Below are positions 1-7,954 of a stretch of 64,000 nt of DNA, piece by piece. Every line of letters begins with the position of its first letter. Position 1 is the stretch's first letter. The translations under genes and the position numbers were made by a program. Origin of the DNA: Maribacter forsetii DSM 18668 (GTDB taxonomy: Bacteria > Bacteroidota > Bacteroidia > Flavobacteriales > Flavobacteriaceae). The stretch spans positions 1,364,001-1,428,000 of the forward strand of contig NZ_JQLH01000001.1 in assembly GCF_000744105.1 (NCBI RefSeq), given 5' to 3'. Below the pieces are notes generated by a model. The model was not told the DNA's origin and did not search any database. It saw only the letters and a program-made list of their open reading frames with translations.

Positions 1-305
1 GTATAATTTTCAGCTTTAGCCTTTATCCTCATATAATGTGGACCATCTTCTGGGTAGTTTTCAACATCATTGCTCGAAATAGCTATAAAGTGAATTCCTT
101 TTTTCTGATATTCAATAGCCATTTTAGTGATTTCTGGATTCACATGAATTACAAAGGGGCAATGGTTGCAGACAAACATGATCATTGTTCCCTTATGACC
201 GTTTAAAGCGTGCAAATTCATGGTTTTTTTACTTACAGTATCTAACAGACTAAATTCTGGTGCTACTGTACCCAATGCCAACATTTTGCTTTCCGTTCTT
301 GCCAT
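1..305 (-). CDS. Thioredoxin-like redoxin (AhpC/TSA-type) family protein, 3' end outside the window
   Basis: The reverse strand encodes about 101 residues from an ATG at 305 and runs off the left edge. The N-terminus reads like the bacterial redoxin family: a short lead into TVAPEFSLLDT, then MIMFVCNHCPFV, where the CNHC stretch sits at the usual redox cysteine position after the first beta strand, then GIHFIAISSND, the second strand of a thioredoxin fold. No signal peptide is visible, so it is probably cytoplasmic. Proteins of this type are usually about 180-200 residues, so roughly half is seen. It is divergently oriented from the small gene starting at 395, with about 90 bases between them. 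The family is clear, but the substrate (peroxide or protein disulfide) cannot be told. Confidence 0.85.
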   Translation of the reverse strand, partial: MARTESKMLALGTVAPEFSLLDTVSKKTMNLHALNGHKGTMIMFVCNHCPFVIHVNPEITKMAIEYQKKGIHFIAISSNDVENYPEDGPHYMRIKAKAENY

Positions 306-394
306 ATCAACTAATATTTTATGGTACTAAGTTAAGGATTATATTAAGCTTGTCTTTCCTTTATAGTATTCATAAACTTTTAAAAATTTCAAAA

Positions 395-697
395 ATGGAA
401 AATTCATATATTTCTTTATCCAACGCAATTAAGGCATTACAAGATGAGGGTTACACGGAAGATTTTAACTTGTGTGATGCTGGTGTAGAAAATAAAAGCA
501 AGAAAAGCATACATACTGCAACAGAATTGGAGGTCGTAAAATTTTATCGTTTTGAGGGTATGAGCAACCCAGATGACAATACTATCTTATATGTTATTGA
601 AACTAATACTGGTGAAAAGGGGCTTTTGGTAGATGCGTACGGAATGTATGCGGGCAATGTACCTAAAGATATGATAGAAAAGCTTAAATTGAGCTAA
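395..697 (+). CDS. Small conserved hypothetical protein (100 aa)
   Basis: I do not recognise a function. The protein begins MENSYISLSNAIKALQDEGY and looks like a compact alpha/beta protein with a predicted strand-rich second half (VVKFYRFEGM, NTILYVIET, GEKGLLVDAYG). There is no signal peptide or membrane segment. The ATG at 395 was chosen over an upstream in-frame ATG at 260, because the extra 45 residues look like translated spacer and would overlap the divergent redoxin gene. Its stop shares one base with the next start (TAATG at 695-699), so it is translationally coupled to csaA. As I recall, proteins of this type are sometimes labelled phosphoribosylpyrophosphate synthetase; nothing here (no PRPP loop, far too short) supports that label. 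Confidence 0.8.
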   Translation: MENSYISLSNAIKALQDEGYTEDFNLCDAGVENKSKKSIHTATELEVVKFYRFEGMSNPDDNTILYVIETNTGEKGLLVDAYGMYAGNVPKDMIEKLKLS

Positions 698-1035
698 TGA
701 AAGATACAATAACCAGGCAAGATTTCAGTAAGATCGATATGAGAGTGGGTACAATTATAGATGTTCTGGATTTTCCGGAGGCTAGAAATCCCTCATATAA
801 ATTACATATAGATTTTGGTGATGAAATAGGGGTTAAAAAAACATCTGCTCAAATAACGGAAAAATACAAGAAAGAAGACCTTGTAGGACTTCAAGTAACA
901 GCTGTTGTTAATTTTCCTAAAAAGCAAATTGCCAATTTTATGAGTGAATGTCTTATATTGGGAGCAGTAGAAAATAGTTCCGTGGTGCTTCTTCAACCGC
1001 AAATGAAAGTGCCAAACGGATTAAAAATCTCCTAG
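697..1035 (+). CDS. csaA: tRNA-binding protein CsaA-like (OB-fold)
   Basis: At 112 residues this is almost only a tRNA_bind OB-fold domain, the size of CsaA. Visible hallmarks are FSKIDMRVGTIIDV at the start of the fold, PSYKLHIDFG, KTSAQITEKY, and the C-terminal MSECLILGAV with PNG near the end; the (M/S)SECL.LGA segment is typical of free-standing CsaA/Arc1p/EMAP-like domains. Such proteins bind tRNA and have been linked to chaperone and secretion phenotypes in Bacillus. The start ATG overlaps the previous stop by one base, and the next gene follows within 5 bases, so these genes form one transcription unit. Confidence 0.88.
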   Translation: MKDTITRQDFSKIDMRVGTIIDVLDFPEARNPSYKLHIDFGDEIGVKKTSAQITEKYKKEDLVGLQVTAVVNFPKKQIANFMSECLILGAVENSSVVLLQPQMKVPNGLKIS

Positions 1036-1039
1036 ATAT

Positions 1040-1960
1040 TTGACTGATAATATTTTAGATACCATTCATATTAATTTTGATTCGGGTTCACTTTGGATGA
1101 TGAACCTTGTTTTAAGTTTGGTAATGTTTGGCGTAGCTTTAGAGATTTCAGTTTCAGATTTTAAACCTTTGTGGCAAAAGCCTAAATCGTTGTTATTGGG
1201 TTTAACTAGTCAGTTTGTTTTACTGCCGGCTTTAACTTTTTTATTGGTGCTCATAATTGAGCCTTTACCAAGCATAGCACTTGGTATGTTTATGGTTGCG
1301 GCCTGTCCTGGTGGTAACATTTCTAATTTTATATCATACTTATCTAAAGCCAATACGGCATTGTCCGTAAGTCTTACCGCTATTGCTACTATGTTAGCGG
1401 TTGTAATGACACCCTTAAATTTTCATTTCTGGTCCATGCGCTATGAGCCTAGTGCGGGTTTAATTCAAGATATTTCAATAGCACCTTTAGAGATGATCAA
1501 ACTGGTTTTTTTATTACTAGGGCTGCCTTTGATTTTAGGTATGTACGTAAATTATAAGAAACCAAAATTGGCATTGAAAATAGCAAAGAAACTAAAAATA
1601 GTATCATTGGTGTTTTTTATTTGCTTGGTATTTATAGCGCTATTTAATAACCGAATTATTTTTATGGATTATGTACTTTATGTTTTTTGGATCGTATTAA
1701 TTCATAACCTTATTGCATTTTCTACGGGTTATAGTCTTGGTCGATTATTTAAATTACCGGTAGGTAGTCTTAGGTCCATAACTATTGAAACTGGAATACA
1801 GAATTCTGGTTTAGGCTTACTTTTGATTTTCACCTTTTTTGAAGGATTAGGAGGCATGGCGCTTCTTGCCGCATTTTGGGGAATTTGGCATATAGTTTCG
1901 GGATTAATTTTAGCTGCTTTCTGGAATAGAAAACCAGTTACTAAAGAGACTATAGCGTGA
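1040..1960 (+). CDS. Bile acid:sodium symporter (BASS/ACR3-like) family transporter
   Basis: The 306-residue protein is very hydrophobic with about nine or ten membrane segments. It carries the BASS-type core: LVMFGVALEISVSDF in the first helix pair, MVAACPGGNISNFISYLSKAN as the broken helix with the PGGN motif, and ETGIQNSGLGLLL, the second discontinuous-helix motif (E-x-G-x-Q-N). Members import organic anions with sodium. The substrate is not predictable. The start is TTG at 1040, preferred because the DTIHINFDSGSLWMMN segment before helix 1 looks like part of the family and no ATG exists before it; the ATGs at the WMMN stretch would cut into it. It begins 4 bases after csaA ends and overlaps the acyltransferase start. 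Confidence 0.85.
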   Translation: MTDNILDTIHINFDSGSLWMMNLVLSLVMFGVALEISVSDFKPLWQKPKSLLLGLTSQFVLLPALTFLLVLIIEPLPSIALGMFMVAACPGGNISNFISYLSKANTALSVSLTAIATMLAVVMTPLNFHFWSMRYEPSAGLIQDISIAPLEMIKLVFLLLGLPLILGMYVNYKKPKLALKIAKKLKIVSLVFFICLVFIALFNNRIIFMDYVLYVFWIVLIHNLIAFSTGYSLGRLFKLPVGSLRSITIETGIQNSGLGLLLIFTFFEGLGGMALLAAFWGIWHIVSGLILAAFWNRKPVTKETIA

Positions 1961-3009
1961 GCGGATTATTGTATTCTTTGGTTAAAATTGTTGTAAGAAC
2001 CGGACTGTACGGTTATCATAAGAAAATCGTCATTTCTGGGCTAGAGAATATTCCTAAAGATAAGCCTGTAATGTTTTTACCAAATCATCAAAGCGCACTT
2101 ATAGATGTTTTATTAATTGCAACAGATTGTAATAGAAAACCTTATTTTTTAACGCGATCAGATGTTTTTAAGGGCAATTTTTTAAAACGTATGTTCTCTT
2201 ATTTTCAAATGCTACCTATATATAGAATGCGCGATGGTAGAGATACACTTTCTAATAACGATGCTATATTTAATTCATGTGCAGAAATCTTAAATAGGGG
2301 AGAAGCTCTACTTTTATTCCCAGAGGCAAATCATAACCTAAAGCGAACGGTTAGAACTTTAAGCAAGGGCTTTACAAGAATTTTGATACGCACTTTTGAA
2401 TTATACCCAGATGTAGATGTTCAACTAATACCTGTAGGTTTAAATTACAAGCATGCCGCTCATTTTCCTGATGAGGTTGCAATACATTATGGAGCCCCAA
2501 TTTCAGCTAAGAGTTTTTATGATTCAAAAGACCTGAATAAAACAAGTTTTGATATGAAGCGGGAAGTTTCTGAGCGACTGAAGAAATTAACCGTTCATAT
2601 ACCAAATGATGGAGAGTATGAGATGATTTTAGATCGATTAAACGCCGAGAACGCAGACTTTCTAAATCCTATGTCAACGAATAAAAAAATTGAATCATAC
2701 ACTCATGAAGAGCAGCGATTATCTAATGACACAATACCTAGACAAGAAGAGCGAAGTTTATTTAAGTTTTTATTTACTGTGTTAAATTTTCCGTTTGTTC
2801 TTATTTGGAGGACATGGTTGAAACCAAAAGTACCTGAAGATGAGTTTATGGGTACCTTTAGATTTGCCTGTGCAATTATAACTTATCCTATTTACATGAC
2901 TTTGCTTTTTGCTATTCTATCATTTAGTTTATCTGCATACTTAGCATGTATAATACTGAGTATATTGACATTGGTAAATGTTATGTTGGTAAAATATGGT
3001 TTGCGGTAG
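1957..3009 (+). CDS. 1-acyl-glycerol-3-phosphate acyltransferase-like (PlsC/LPLAT) protein
   Basis: A membrane acyltransferase of 350 residues. The catalytic block is FLPNHQSALIDVLL near residue 44: the H and D are separated by five residues, as in the GPAT-like LPLAT subgroup, rather than four as in classical PlsC. The later motif LLLFPEANHNL replaces the common FPEG. Two hydrophobic segments lie in the last 60 residues, so the enzyme is probably membrane anchored at its C-terminus. The inferred role is transfer of an acyl chain to a lysophospholipid or glycerol phosphate. The start is GTG at 1957, overlapping the stop of the transporter gene in a GTGA junction, which suggests coupled translation. 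Confidence 0.85.
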   Translation: MSGLLYSLVKIVVRTGLYGYHKKIVISGLENIPKDKPVMFLPNHQSALIDVLLIATDCNRKPYFLTRSDVFKGNFLKRMFSYFQMLPIYRMRDGRDTLSNNDAIFNSCAEILNRGEALLLFPEANHNLKRTVRTLSKGFTRILIRTFELYPDVDVQLIPVGLNYKHAAHFPDEVAIHYGAPISAKSFYDSKDLNKTSFDMKREVSERLKKLTVHIPNDGEYEMILDRLNAENADFLNPMSTNKKIESYTHEEQRLSNDTIPRQEERSLFKFLFTVLNFPFVLIWRTWLKPKVPEDEFMGTFRFACAIITYPIYMTLLFAILSFSLSAYLACIILSILTLVNVMLVKYGLR

Positions 3010-3029
3010 TAAACTATCTACAAAATAAA

Positions 3030-3053
3030 AACGGCCCTTAAAAAAGGACCGTT
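3030..3053 (-). terminator. Intrinsic terminator of the DUF3276 gene, possibly bidirectional
   Basis: A ten-base stem (AACGGCCCTT with AAGGACCGTT, one mismatch) has a 4-base loop. On the minus strand it is followed by a T-rich run (TTTTTATTTTG), so it mainly serves the minus-strand gene ending at 3079. On the plus strand the following tract is weak. Confidence 0.7.
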
Positions 3054-3078
3054 AATTTGTAAAAAGAAAGTATTGAGA

Positions 3079-3468
3079 TTAAATATCTTCAAAACTAACA
3101 TCTGTAAAGCTAGACGTACTTGTAGTTGTATTCTCTACAGGTAATTCAGCTTCAGTCGCAACTTCTTCTTTCTTAAAATCTTTTTGGTGTCTTTCAGAAA
3201 TTACTTCGGATCCTTTTTCATTAATGATGAAATCCATCATTTCTTCAACATTTTCTTTGAAGGCATCAAAGTCTTCTTTGTATAAATAAATTTTATGCTT
3301 CTTATAATGGAAAGAACCATCGTCATGTGTAAATTTCTTACTTTCTGTAATCGTTAAATAATAGTCCCCAGCTTTTGTACTTCTTACATCGAAAAAGTAC
3401 GTTCTTCTACCTGCGCGTAAAACTTTGGAGTGAATTTCTTCCTGATCTGATAAATCTCTTTCGCTCAT
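3079..3468 (-). CDS. DUF3276 (PUR-alpha-like) nucleic-acid-binding protein
   Basis: This 129-residue protein matches the Bacteroidota/Spirochaete DUF3276 family, which has the PUR repeat fold that binds single-stranded DNA or RNA. The recognisable core is KVLRAGRRTYFFDVR, KAGDYYLTITESKK, KHKIYLYKEDFDAF and the following helix. The last 40 residues are acidic and Thr/Ser-rich and probably disordered. It is monocistronic, between a terminator at 3030-3053 and the ABC exporter gene upstream (65 bases apart). The cellular role of the bacterial members is not well defined. Confidence 0.88.
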   Translation of the reverse strand: MSERDLSDQEEIHSKVLRAGRRTYFFDVRSTKAGDYYLTITESKKFTHDDGSFHYKKHKIYLYKEDFDAFKENVEEMMDFIINEKGSEVISERHQKDFKKEEVATEAELPVENTTTSTSSFTDVSFEDI

Positions 3469-3533
3469 TTCTAATGTTTAGTGTCGTTATGCTATCAAAA
3501 ATGGAAAAAAAAACACTATCCTACAACAATTTT

Positions 3534-5285
3534 TTAACTTTCTTTCTCTGAAAGCTGTTTGTGATAGAGGTCTTTATAGTAACCTTCTCGCGTATTTAAC
3601 TCATCATGCGTACCTTGCTGAATTAGTCTTCCGTCATCTAAAACAAGAATTTTATCGGCATTTTTTGCTGAAGAAACTCTGTGACTTACAATTAATGTAG
3701 TTTTATTCTGAGAGGCTTTTTTAAGATTATTCAATATTTCTTCCTCCGTTTCTGTATCCACTGCAGAAAGACAGTCATCAAATAAATAAATTTGTGGTTT
3801 CTTGATTAACGCTCTTGCAATAGAGACACGTTGCTTTTGTCCGCCACTTAATGTAATACCTCTTTCACCTAAAACGGTATCGTATTTTTTAGAGAAACCC
3901 ATGATGTTTTCATGAACAACGGCATCTTTGGCAATATCTATGATTTCTTGGTCTGTGGCCCCTTCTTTTCCAAATTTAATATTGTTCTTTATGCTGTCGG
4001 AAAATAGAAAGGCATCTTGTGGTACGGCACCAATAGACTCTCTTAAACTGGTTAAATCTATATGTTTTATTGGTTCGTCATCTATTAATATTTCGCCAGA
4101 TGTAGTATCGTATAATCGTGATACTAAATCTAATATAGTTGATTTACCTGATCCAGTTTTACCAATAATCGCAGTTGTCTCACCTTCGTTTATAGTAAAC
4201 GATAAATGCTTTAAGGCATTGATGTTGGTGTCTTGGTACGTAAAATCAACATCTTTAAATTCAATCTTACCTTTTACATCATGCTGGTGAGTGGGTGTGT
4301 TCTTAATTTCTGACTCCTCATTTAAAAACTCATTAATACGTTGTTGGCTGGCAGCAGCTCTTTGTACTATAGAAGTGAGCCACCCTACGATAGCAACTGG
4401 CCAAGTCAGCATATTTACATATAAAATAAACTCGGCAATTAAACCAACTTCAATTTCACCGGCTAAATATTGTTTTCCGCCAATATAAATAACCAATATA
4501 TTACTGATACCTATTAGTAGTATCATTAATGGAAAAAACCAGGCATTTACCTTTGCTAAGCTTACACTTTTCTCTTTCCCTTCATTGGCAAGTTTTACTA
4601 AATCATCATTGGTCTGTGGTTCTAAAGCATAGGCTTTAATGACCGAAACTCCTGAAAATATTTCTTGCGTAAATGTAGAAAGTGTAGATAAGTATTGTTG
4701 TACAATGGTACTTCTCTTATGTATGACCTTACTTATTTGATATATTAATACAGATAAAAAAGGTAATGGCAATAGTGTATAGGCAGCCAATGTAGGTGCC
4801 TTTATGAACATTAAAGGTATTAAACAGGCAAATAAAGTCAGTGTCTGTATACCGTACATAATTGCCGGACCGGCATACATGCGTACTTCATTTACATCTT
4901 CACTTATTCTATTCATTAAATCTCCTGTTCTATTTTTCTTGTAGAAGTTGAGACTAAGTTTTTGATAATGATCAAATATTTCATTTTTAAGATCGTATTC
5001 TATATATCTTGAAATATTGATTATTAATTGGCGCATTAAAAAAGTAAAGAAACCAGATAATATTGCTGCACCTACTATAATAAGTATATACTCCATCAAC
5101 AATTCTTGCGCTGTTGATTTTTCTATTTCCGCATTTATATACTGTTCAACTACAGTAATAGAATTATTAACGTAAGAGGGCATAATCAATTGAAATAACC
5201 TTGCAACTATGGTTATTATGATCCCGAAAAAAAGCTTAAGCCAGTATTTTTTAAAGTATTTATTTAGATGCTTAAGTTCTTTCAT
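3534..5285 (-). CDS. ABC exporter, fused membrane and ATPase domains (MsbA/MdlB-like)
   Basis: A 583-residue half-transporter. Residues 1-310 form the type-1 exporter membrane domain with six predicted helices, including the coupling segment RTGDLMNRISEDVNEVR. Residues 340-575 are the nucleotide-binding domain: Walker A IGKTGSGKST, Q-loop GAVPQDAFLFSDSI, signature LSGGQKQR, Walker B IYLFDDCLSAVD and the H-loop VSHR. The residue after the Walker B aspartate is Asp (FDD), not the catalytic Glu. That is the pattern of the degenerate-site subunit of heterodimeric exporters such as BmrC/YheI, yet no partner half-transporter is present here. The substrate is unknown; lipid or drug export is the usual role. 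Confidence 0.9.
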   Translation of the reverse strand: MKELKHLNKYFKKYWLKLFFGIIITIVARLFQLIMPSYVNNSITVVEQYINAEIEKSTAQELLMEYILIIVGAAILSGFFTFLMRQLIINISRYIEYDLKNEIFDHYQKLSLNFYKKNRTGDLMNRISEDVNEVRMYAGPAIMYGIQTLTLFACLIPLMFIKAPTLAAYTLLPLPFLSVLIYQISKVIHKRSTIVQQYLSTLSTFTQEIFSGVSVIKAYALEPQTNDDLVKLANEGKEKSVSLAKVNAWFFPLMILLIGISNILVIYIGGKQYLAGEIEVGLIAEFILYVNMLTWPVAIVGWLTSIVQRAAASQQRINEFLNEESEIKNTPTHQHDVKGKIEFKDVDFTYQDTNINALKHLSFTINEGETTAIIGKTGSGKSTILDLVSRLYDTTSGEILIDDEPIKHIDLTSLRESIGAVPQDAFLFSDSIKNNIKFGKEGATDQEIIDIAKDAVVHENIMGFSKKYDTVLGERGITLSGGQKQRVSIARALIKKPQIYLFDDCLSAVDTETEEEILNNLKKASQNKTTLIVSHRVSSAKNADKILVLDDGRLIQQGTHDELNTREGYYKDLYHKQLSEKES

Positions 5286-5322
5286 AAGTAGTAGAAAAGC
5301 TAATAGTGTAAATTTATGTGGG

Positions 5323-5330
5323 CAAAGATA
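5323..5330 (-). promoter_or_regulatory. -7 promoter element for the ABC exporter gene
   Basis: The minus strand reads TATCTTTG, a perfect TAnnTTTG, 37 bases before the ATG. No TTG is seen at the usual -33 distance. Confidence 0.5.
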
Positions 5331-5385
5331 GTTTTTTGACCTAAAACGATATGTTATAAATAAGCTAAGATAAATACGATTGCTA

Positions 5386-5416
5386 TTGTGACCCTTTAAA
5401 TAGATACTTACCTTTG
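5386..5416 (+). promoter_or_regulatory. Bacteroidota-type promoter of nusB operon
   Basis: TTG at 5386-5388, a 20-base spacer, then TACCTTTG at 5409-5416 fit the -33/-7 consensus. Transcription would start near 5421-5423, giving a leader of about 80 bases that contains inverted repeats. Confidence 0.7.
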
Positions 5417-5428
5417 CGGCTTTATTAA

Positions 5429-5470
5429 CTCGATAATCGAGATTTAATGCTCCCAGGGCTTGCCCCTAGG
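5429..5470 (+). promoter_or_regulatory. Structured leader of nusB
   Basis: Two adjacent inverted repeats lie in the predicted 5' leader. CTCGAT-A-ATCGAG (5429-5441) is perfect. A GC-rich hairpin, CCCAGGGC/GCCCCTAGG (5452-5470), has a tiny loop and is followed by the T-rich TTATTTACT. The GC content stands out from the surrounding AT-rich spacer. It could be an attenuator-like or protein-binding element; the function is inference. Confidence 0.4.
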
Positions 5471-5502
5471 TTATTTACTAATAATTAAATAAGTTCTTTC
5501 AA

Positions 5503-6450
5503 ATGCTTACAAGAAGGCACATTAGGGTAAAGGTAATGCAGAGTATTTACGCTCTAATTCAGTCCAAGGACGATTCATTACAGAAACAAGAGAAGTTTTT
5601 AAAGGTAAGCATAGAGAATACCTATACGCTATACCTTTTGTGGTTAAGCCTTTTTGTTGAGTTACAAAAAAGAGCAGCAGACCAAATTTCCCTTTCCGCC
5701 AATAAATACATTAGCGATAAAAAGACAGCATTTCCTAATCCTAAAAAGTTTATTCAAAACAGATTGCTATTGCAAATTGTTGAGAATAAGACCTTAGAAG
5801 AAGAGCTTACTCATAGAAAGTTAGATAATTGGTATTTGAACGAGGAGTATGTAAAGTTGATCTACAAAGAGATTTTAGAGAGCGATGCCTACCAAGAATA
5901 CATGTCTACACCTGAAAGTGACTATGCTGCTGATAAAGAATTGGTGATGACCTTGTTCAAGAACATAATAGCACCGAACGAAAAAATCTACGACTACTTT
6001 GAAGATGATAAATTAACTTGGGTTGACGATATACCTATTGTGAACACATTTGTTTTAAAGCATTTTAAGAAAGCAAAATTAACGCACCCAGAATCTTACT
6101 TTTTGCCAAGCTTGTTAAAAGATGATGAGGATATGACATATGCTATGCAATTGTTGACAAGAACCTTATTAAAGAACGATGCATTAGAAAAAGAGATTGA
6201 AGGTAAAACACCAAATTGGGATAAAGATCGTATTGCAGGTATTGATAGTATTTTATTAAAAATGGCTATTTGTGAGCTATTACATTTCCCTTCTATTCCA
6301 GAAAGGGTAACTATAAATGAGTATTTAGAAATTGCCAAGGAATATTCTACTCCTAAAAGTAGCATTTTTATAAACGGAATTCTCGATAAACTTACTAAAG
6401 AATACAAGTCAGAAGGAAAGCTTAACAAAATGGGAAGAGGTCTATTATAA
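5503..6450 (+). CDS. nusB: Transcription antitermination factor NusB (long Bacteroidota form)
   Basis: A 315-residue protein, about twice the length of E. coli NusB, as usual for Bacteroidota. It starts MLTRRHIRVKVMQSIYAL, the family's N-terminal helix with the basic boxA-RNA-facing residues. The C-terminal third has WDKDRIAGIDSILLKMAICELL and ERVTINEYLEIAKEYSTPKSS.FINGILD, which match the NusB core helices. The central extra ~150 residues are helical and lineage-specific. NusB with NusE binds boxA RNA in rRNA antitermination. It heads the nusB-DUF1573-yajC unit and has its own promoter with a structured leader. Confidence 0.92.
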   Translation: MLTRRHIRVKVMQSIYALIQSKDDSLQKQEKFLKVSIENTYTLYLLWLSLFVELQKRAADQISLSANKYISDKKTAFPNPKKFIQNRLLLQIVENKTLEEELTHRKLDNWYLNEEYVKLIYKEILESDAYQEYMSTPESDYAADKELVMTLFKNIIAPNEKIYDYFEDDKLTWVDDIPIVNTFVLKHFKKAKLTHPESYFLPSLLKDDEDMTYAMQLLTRTLLKNDALEKEIEGKTPNWDKDRIAGIDSILLKMAICELLHFPSIPERVTINEYLEIAKEYSTPKSSIFINGILDKLTKEYKSEGKLNKMGRGLL

Positions 6451-6493
6451 AAATATTTTATAATTTTACAATTAATTGATAAATCTAAATAGT

Positions 6494-6964
6494 ATGAAAA
6501 AAATAGTTCTAATCGTTGGTCTAGTATCAATGGTAGCTTTTACTTCTTGTAAAGACAACGCATCAAGTAAAATTAAAACTGATAATGTAGCAGAAGCTGC
6601 GGTAAGAGATGAGGCTGCTAAAGCGGTACCTGTAATGTCTTTTGAGAAAGCAGAACATGATTTTGGTACAATTGAGCAAGGTACTCCACAAGAGACCGTA
6701 TTTACGTTTACCAATACAGGTAACGCTCCATTGATTATTACCGATGCTAAAAGTAGCTGTGGTTGTACAGTTCCTAATCCTCCAAAGGATCCAATTGCAC
6801 CAGGTGAAACAGGTGAGTTAAAAGTTAATTTCAACGGTTCTGGACAAAACCAGGTTACTAAAACCATTACGGTTACGGCTAACACGGAAAAAGGTTCTGA
6901 GCTTTTAAGAATCAAAGCTTTCGTTAACCCAAAAGGAGCAGCTCCATTAGGACCTGTTAAATAA
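6494..6964 (+). CDS. DUF1573 lipoprotein (ASPM/SPD-2/Hydin-like Ig fold)
   Basis: A 156-residue protein with a lipoprotein signal: hydrophobic N-terminus ending VAFTSC, so Cys17 or so would be lipidated. From about residue 45 the DUF1573 domain is clear: HDFGTIEQGTP, TFTNTGNAPLIITDAKSSCGC, PPKDPIAPGETGELKVNF and TVTANTEKG. This is a single immunoglobulin-like beta domain with the conserved CGC. The role is unknown, but the gene commonly sits between nusB and yajC in Flavobacteria, as here. The ATG at 6494 was chosen; an in-frame TTG 18 bases upstream would spoil the signal peptide. Confidence 0.9.
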   Translation: MKKIVLIVGLVSMVAFTSCKDNASSKIKTDNVAEAAVRDEAAKAVPVMSFEKAEHDFGTIEQGTPQETVFTFTNTGNAPLIITDAKSSCGCTVPNPPKDPIAPGETGELKVNFNGSGQNQVTKTITVTANTEKGSELLRIKAFVNPKGAAPLGPVK

Positions 6965-6988
6965 TTATAAATTACAGATATACCAAAA

Positions 6989-7276
6989 ATGGGTGATATA
7001 GGGCAGTTTCTTCCAATGATTTTGATTTTTGTGGTCGCATATTTTTTTATGATCAGACCCCAAATGAAAAGACAAAAGGATGAAAAGAAATTTTCAGCAG
7101 AATTAAAACGTGGTGATCGTGTTATTACCAAAAGTGGTCTGCACGGAAAAGTAGTAGATTTGAATGATAAGGATACTTCTTGTGTATTGGAAACAATGGC
7201 AGGGAAGTTAAAGTTTGATAGATCTGCCATATCCATGGAAATGAGCGCTAAGTTAAACGCTCCAGAAAAGAAATAA
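6989..7276 (+). CDS. yajC: Preprotein translocase accessory subunit YajC
   Basis: At 95 residues it has one N-terminal membrane helix (FLPMILIFVVAYFFMI), then RPQMKRQKDEKK, and the short soluble domain GDRVITKSGLHGKV...VLETMAGKLKFDRSAI, all typical of YajC. It associates with SecDF-YidC at the inner membrane. It is 24 bases downstream of the DUF1573 gene and is followed directly by a strong terminator, so the transcription unit ends here. Confidence 0.95.
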   Translation: MGDIGQFLPMILIFVVAYFFMIRPQMKRQKDEKKFSAELKRGDRVITKSGLHGKVVDLNDKDTSCVLETMAGKLKFDRSAISMEMSAKLNAPEKK

Positions 7277-7294
7277 CTTTTTCTGAATTCATAT

Positions 7295-7326
7295 AAAAAA
7301 CACCGATGAAAACATCGGTGTTTTTT
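7295..7326. terminator. Bidirectional intrinsic terminator between yajC and the YdeI-like gene
   Basis: A 14-base stem (AAAAAACACCGATG with CATCGGTGTTTTTT) has a 4-base loop and is flanked by A- and T-runs. It lies between convergent genes and can serve both. Confidence 0.88.
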
Positions 7327-7350
7327 TGTTTTTAATTTTAAGATAATAGC

Positions 7351-7950
7351 TTACTTCTTGTATTGGTCATGCAGTCCTCTACCTGCTAATATCAGTGGAA
7401 TTATCTTTTCTAATCTAGATAGTTTTGTTTTTTCTTGTTTAGCGGTTGCTATAAACTCGGCGTAATCTTTTTGTTTGGAATAGGTTAATTTGCTAAAAGC
7501 GTCCTTTATGTCATAGTTGTTTTCTAATGCAATAGATAAGTATGCAGGAATCTCAATTTTGGTTTTAGGTTTTTTCTCAACCTTTACCTGTAAACCTTTC
7601 TTTTGATTTGCTATAGCCTCATTTATATAAGATGTAATGTCTTTTTTATCAATGCCTTCAAGTGAAGTAAATTTCCAGTGACGCATTGCCATGGTTTTGC
7701 CTTCTTGTGCATTTTCTAAAACTTTTTTAGGATCACTTAAAAAGACGCCGTTAAAAAACCAGATACCAAAGTGATTTTTGAATTTGTTTATAGCGATGAC
7801 ATTTTTATTATTGATCATGTAGGTAGGGAAACTCCATTTGTAGGTTTCCGTCATACCGCAGTCTAAAGCAAGGGTTCTTAATTGGGTTACACCATTTTTA
7901 AATTGATGTGCTTCATTATAAAACAAAGCTATTTTCTCTTGCTTTTCCAT
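7351..7950 (-). CDS. DUF1801/YdeI-OmdA family protein
   Basis: 199 residues with a two-part architecture. Residues 1-115 resemble DUF1801 (YdhG-like fold: MTETYKWSFPTYMINNKNVIAINKFKNHFG). Residues 130-190 resemble the OmdA/YdeI C-terminal helical region (IPAYLSIALENNYDIKDAFSKLT, KQKDYAEFIATAKQEKTKLSRLEK). No signal peptide. Proteins of this type are cytoplasmic with no settled function. It starts 4 bases after pepT ends, so it is probably the second gene of a pepT operon. Confidence 0.82.
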   Translation of the reverse strand: MEKQEKIALFYNEAHQFKNGVTQLRTLALDCGMTETYKWSFPTYMINNKNVIAINKFKNHFGIWFFNGVFLSDPKKVLENAQEGKTMAMRHWKFTSLEGIDKKDITSYINEAIANQKKGLQVKVEKKPKTKIEIPAYLSIALENNYDIKDAFSKLTYSKQKDYAEFIATAKQEKTKLSRLEKIIPLILAGRGLHDQYKK

Positions 7951-7954
7951 TTTG

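Noticed and set aside
260..394. Upstream extension of the small gene at 395 to an ATG at 260
   Set aside because: The added residues look like translated spacer and overlap the divergent redoxin gene; the downstream ATG starts the compact protein.
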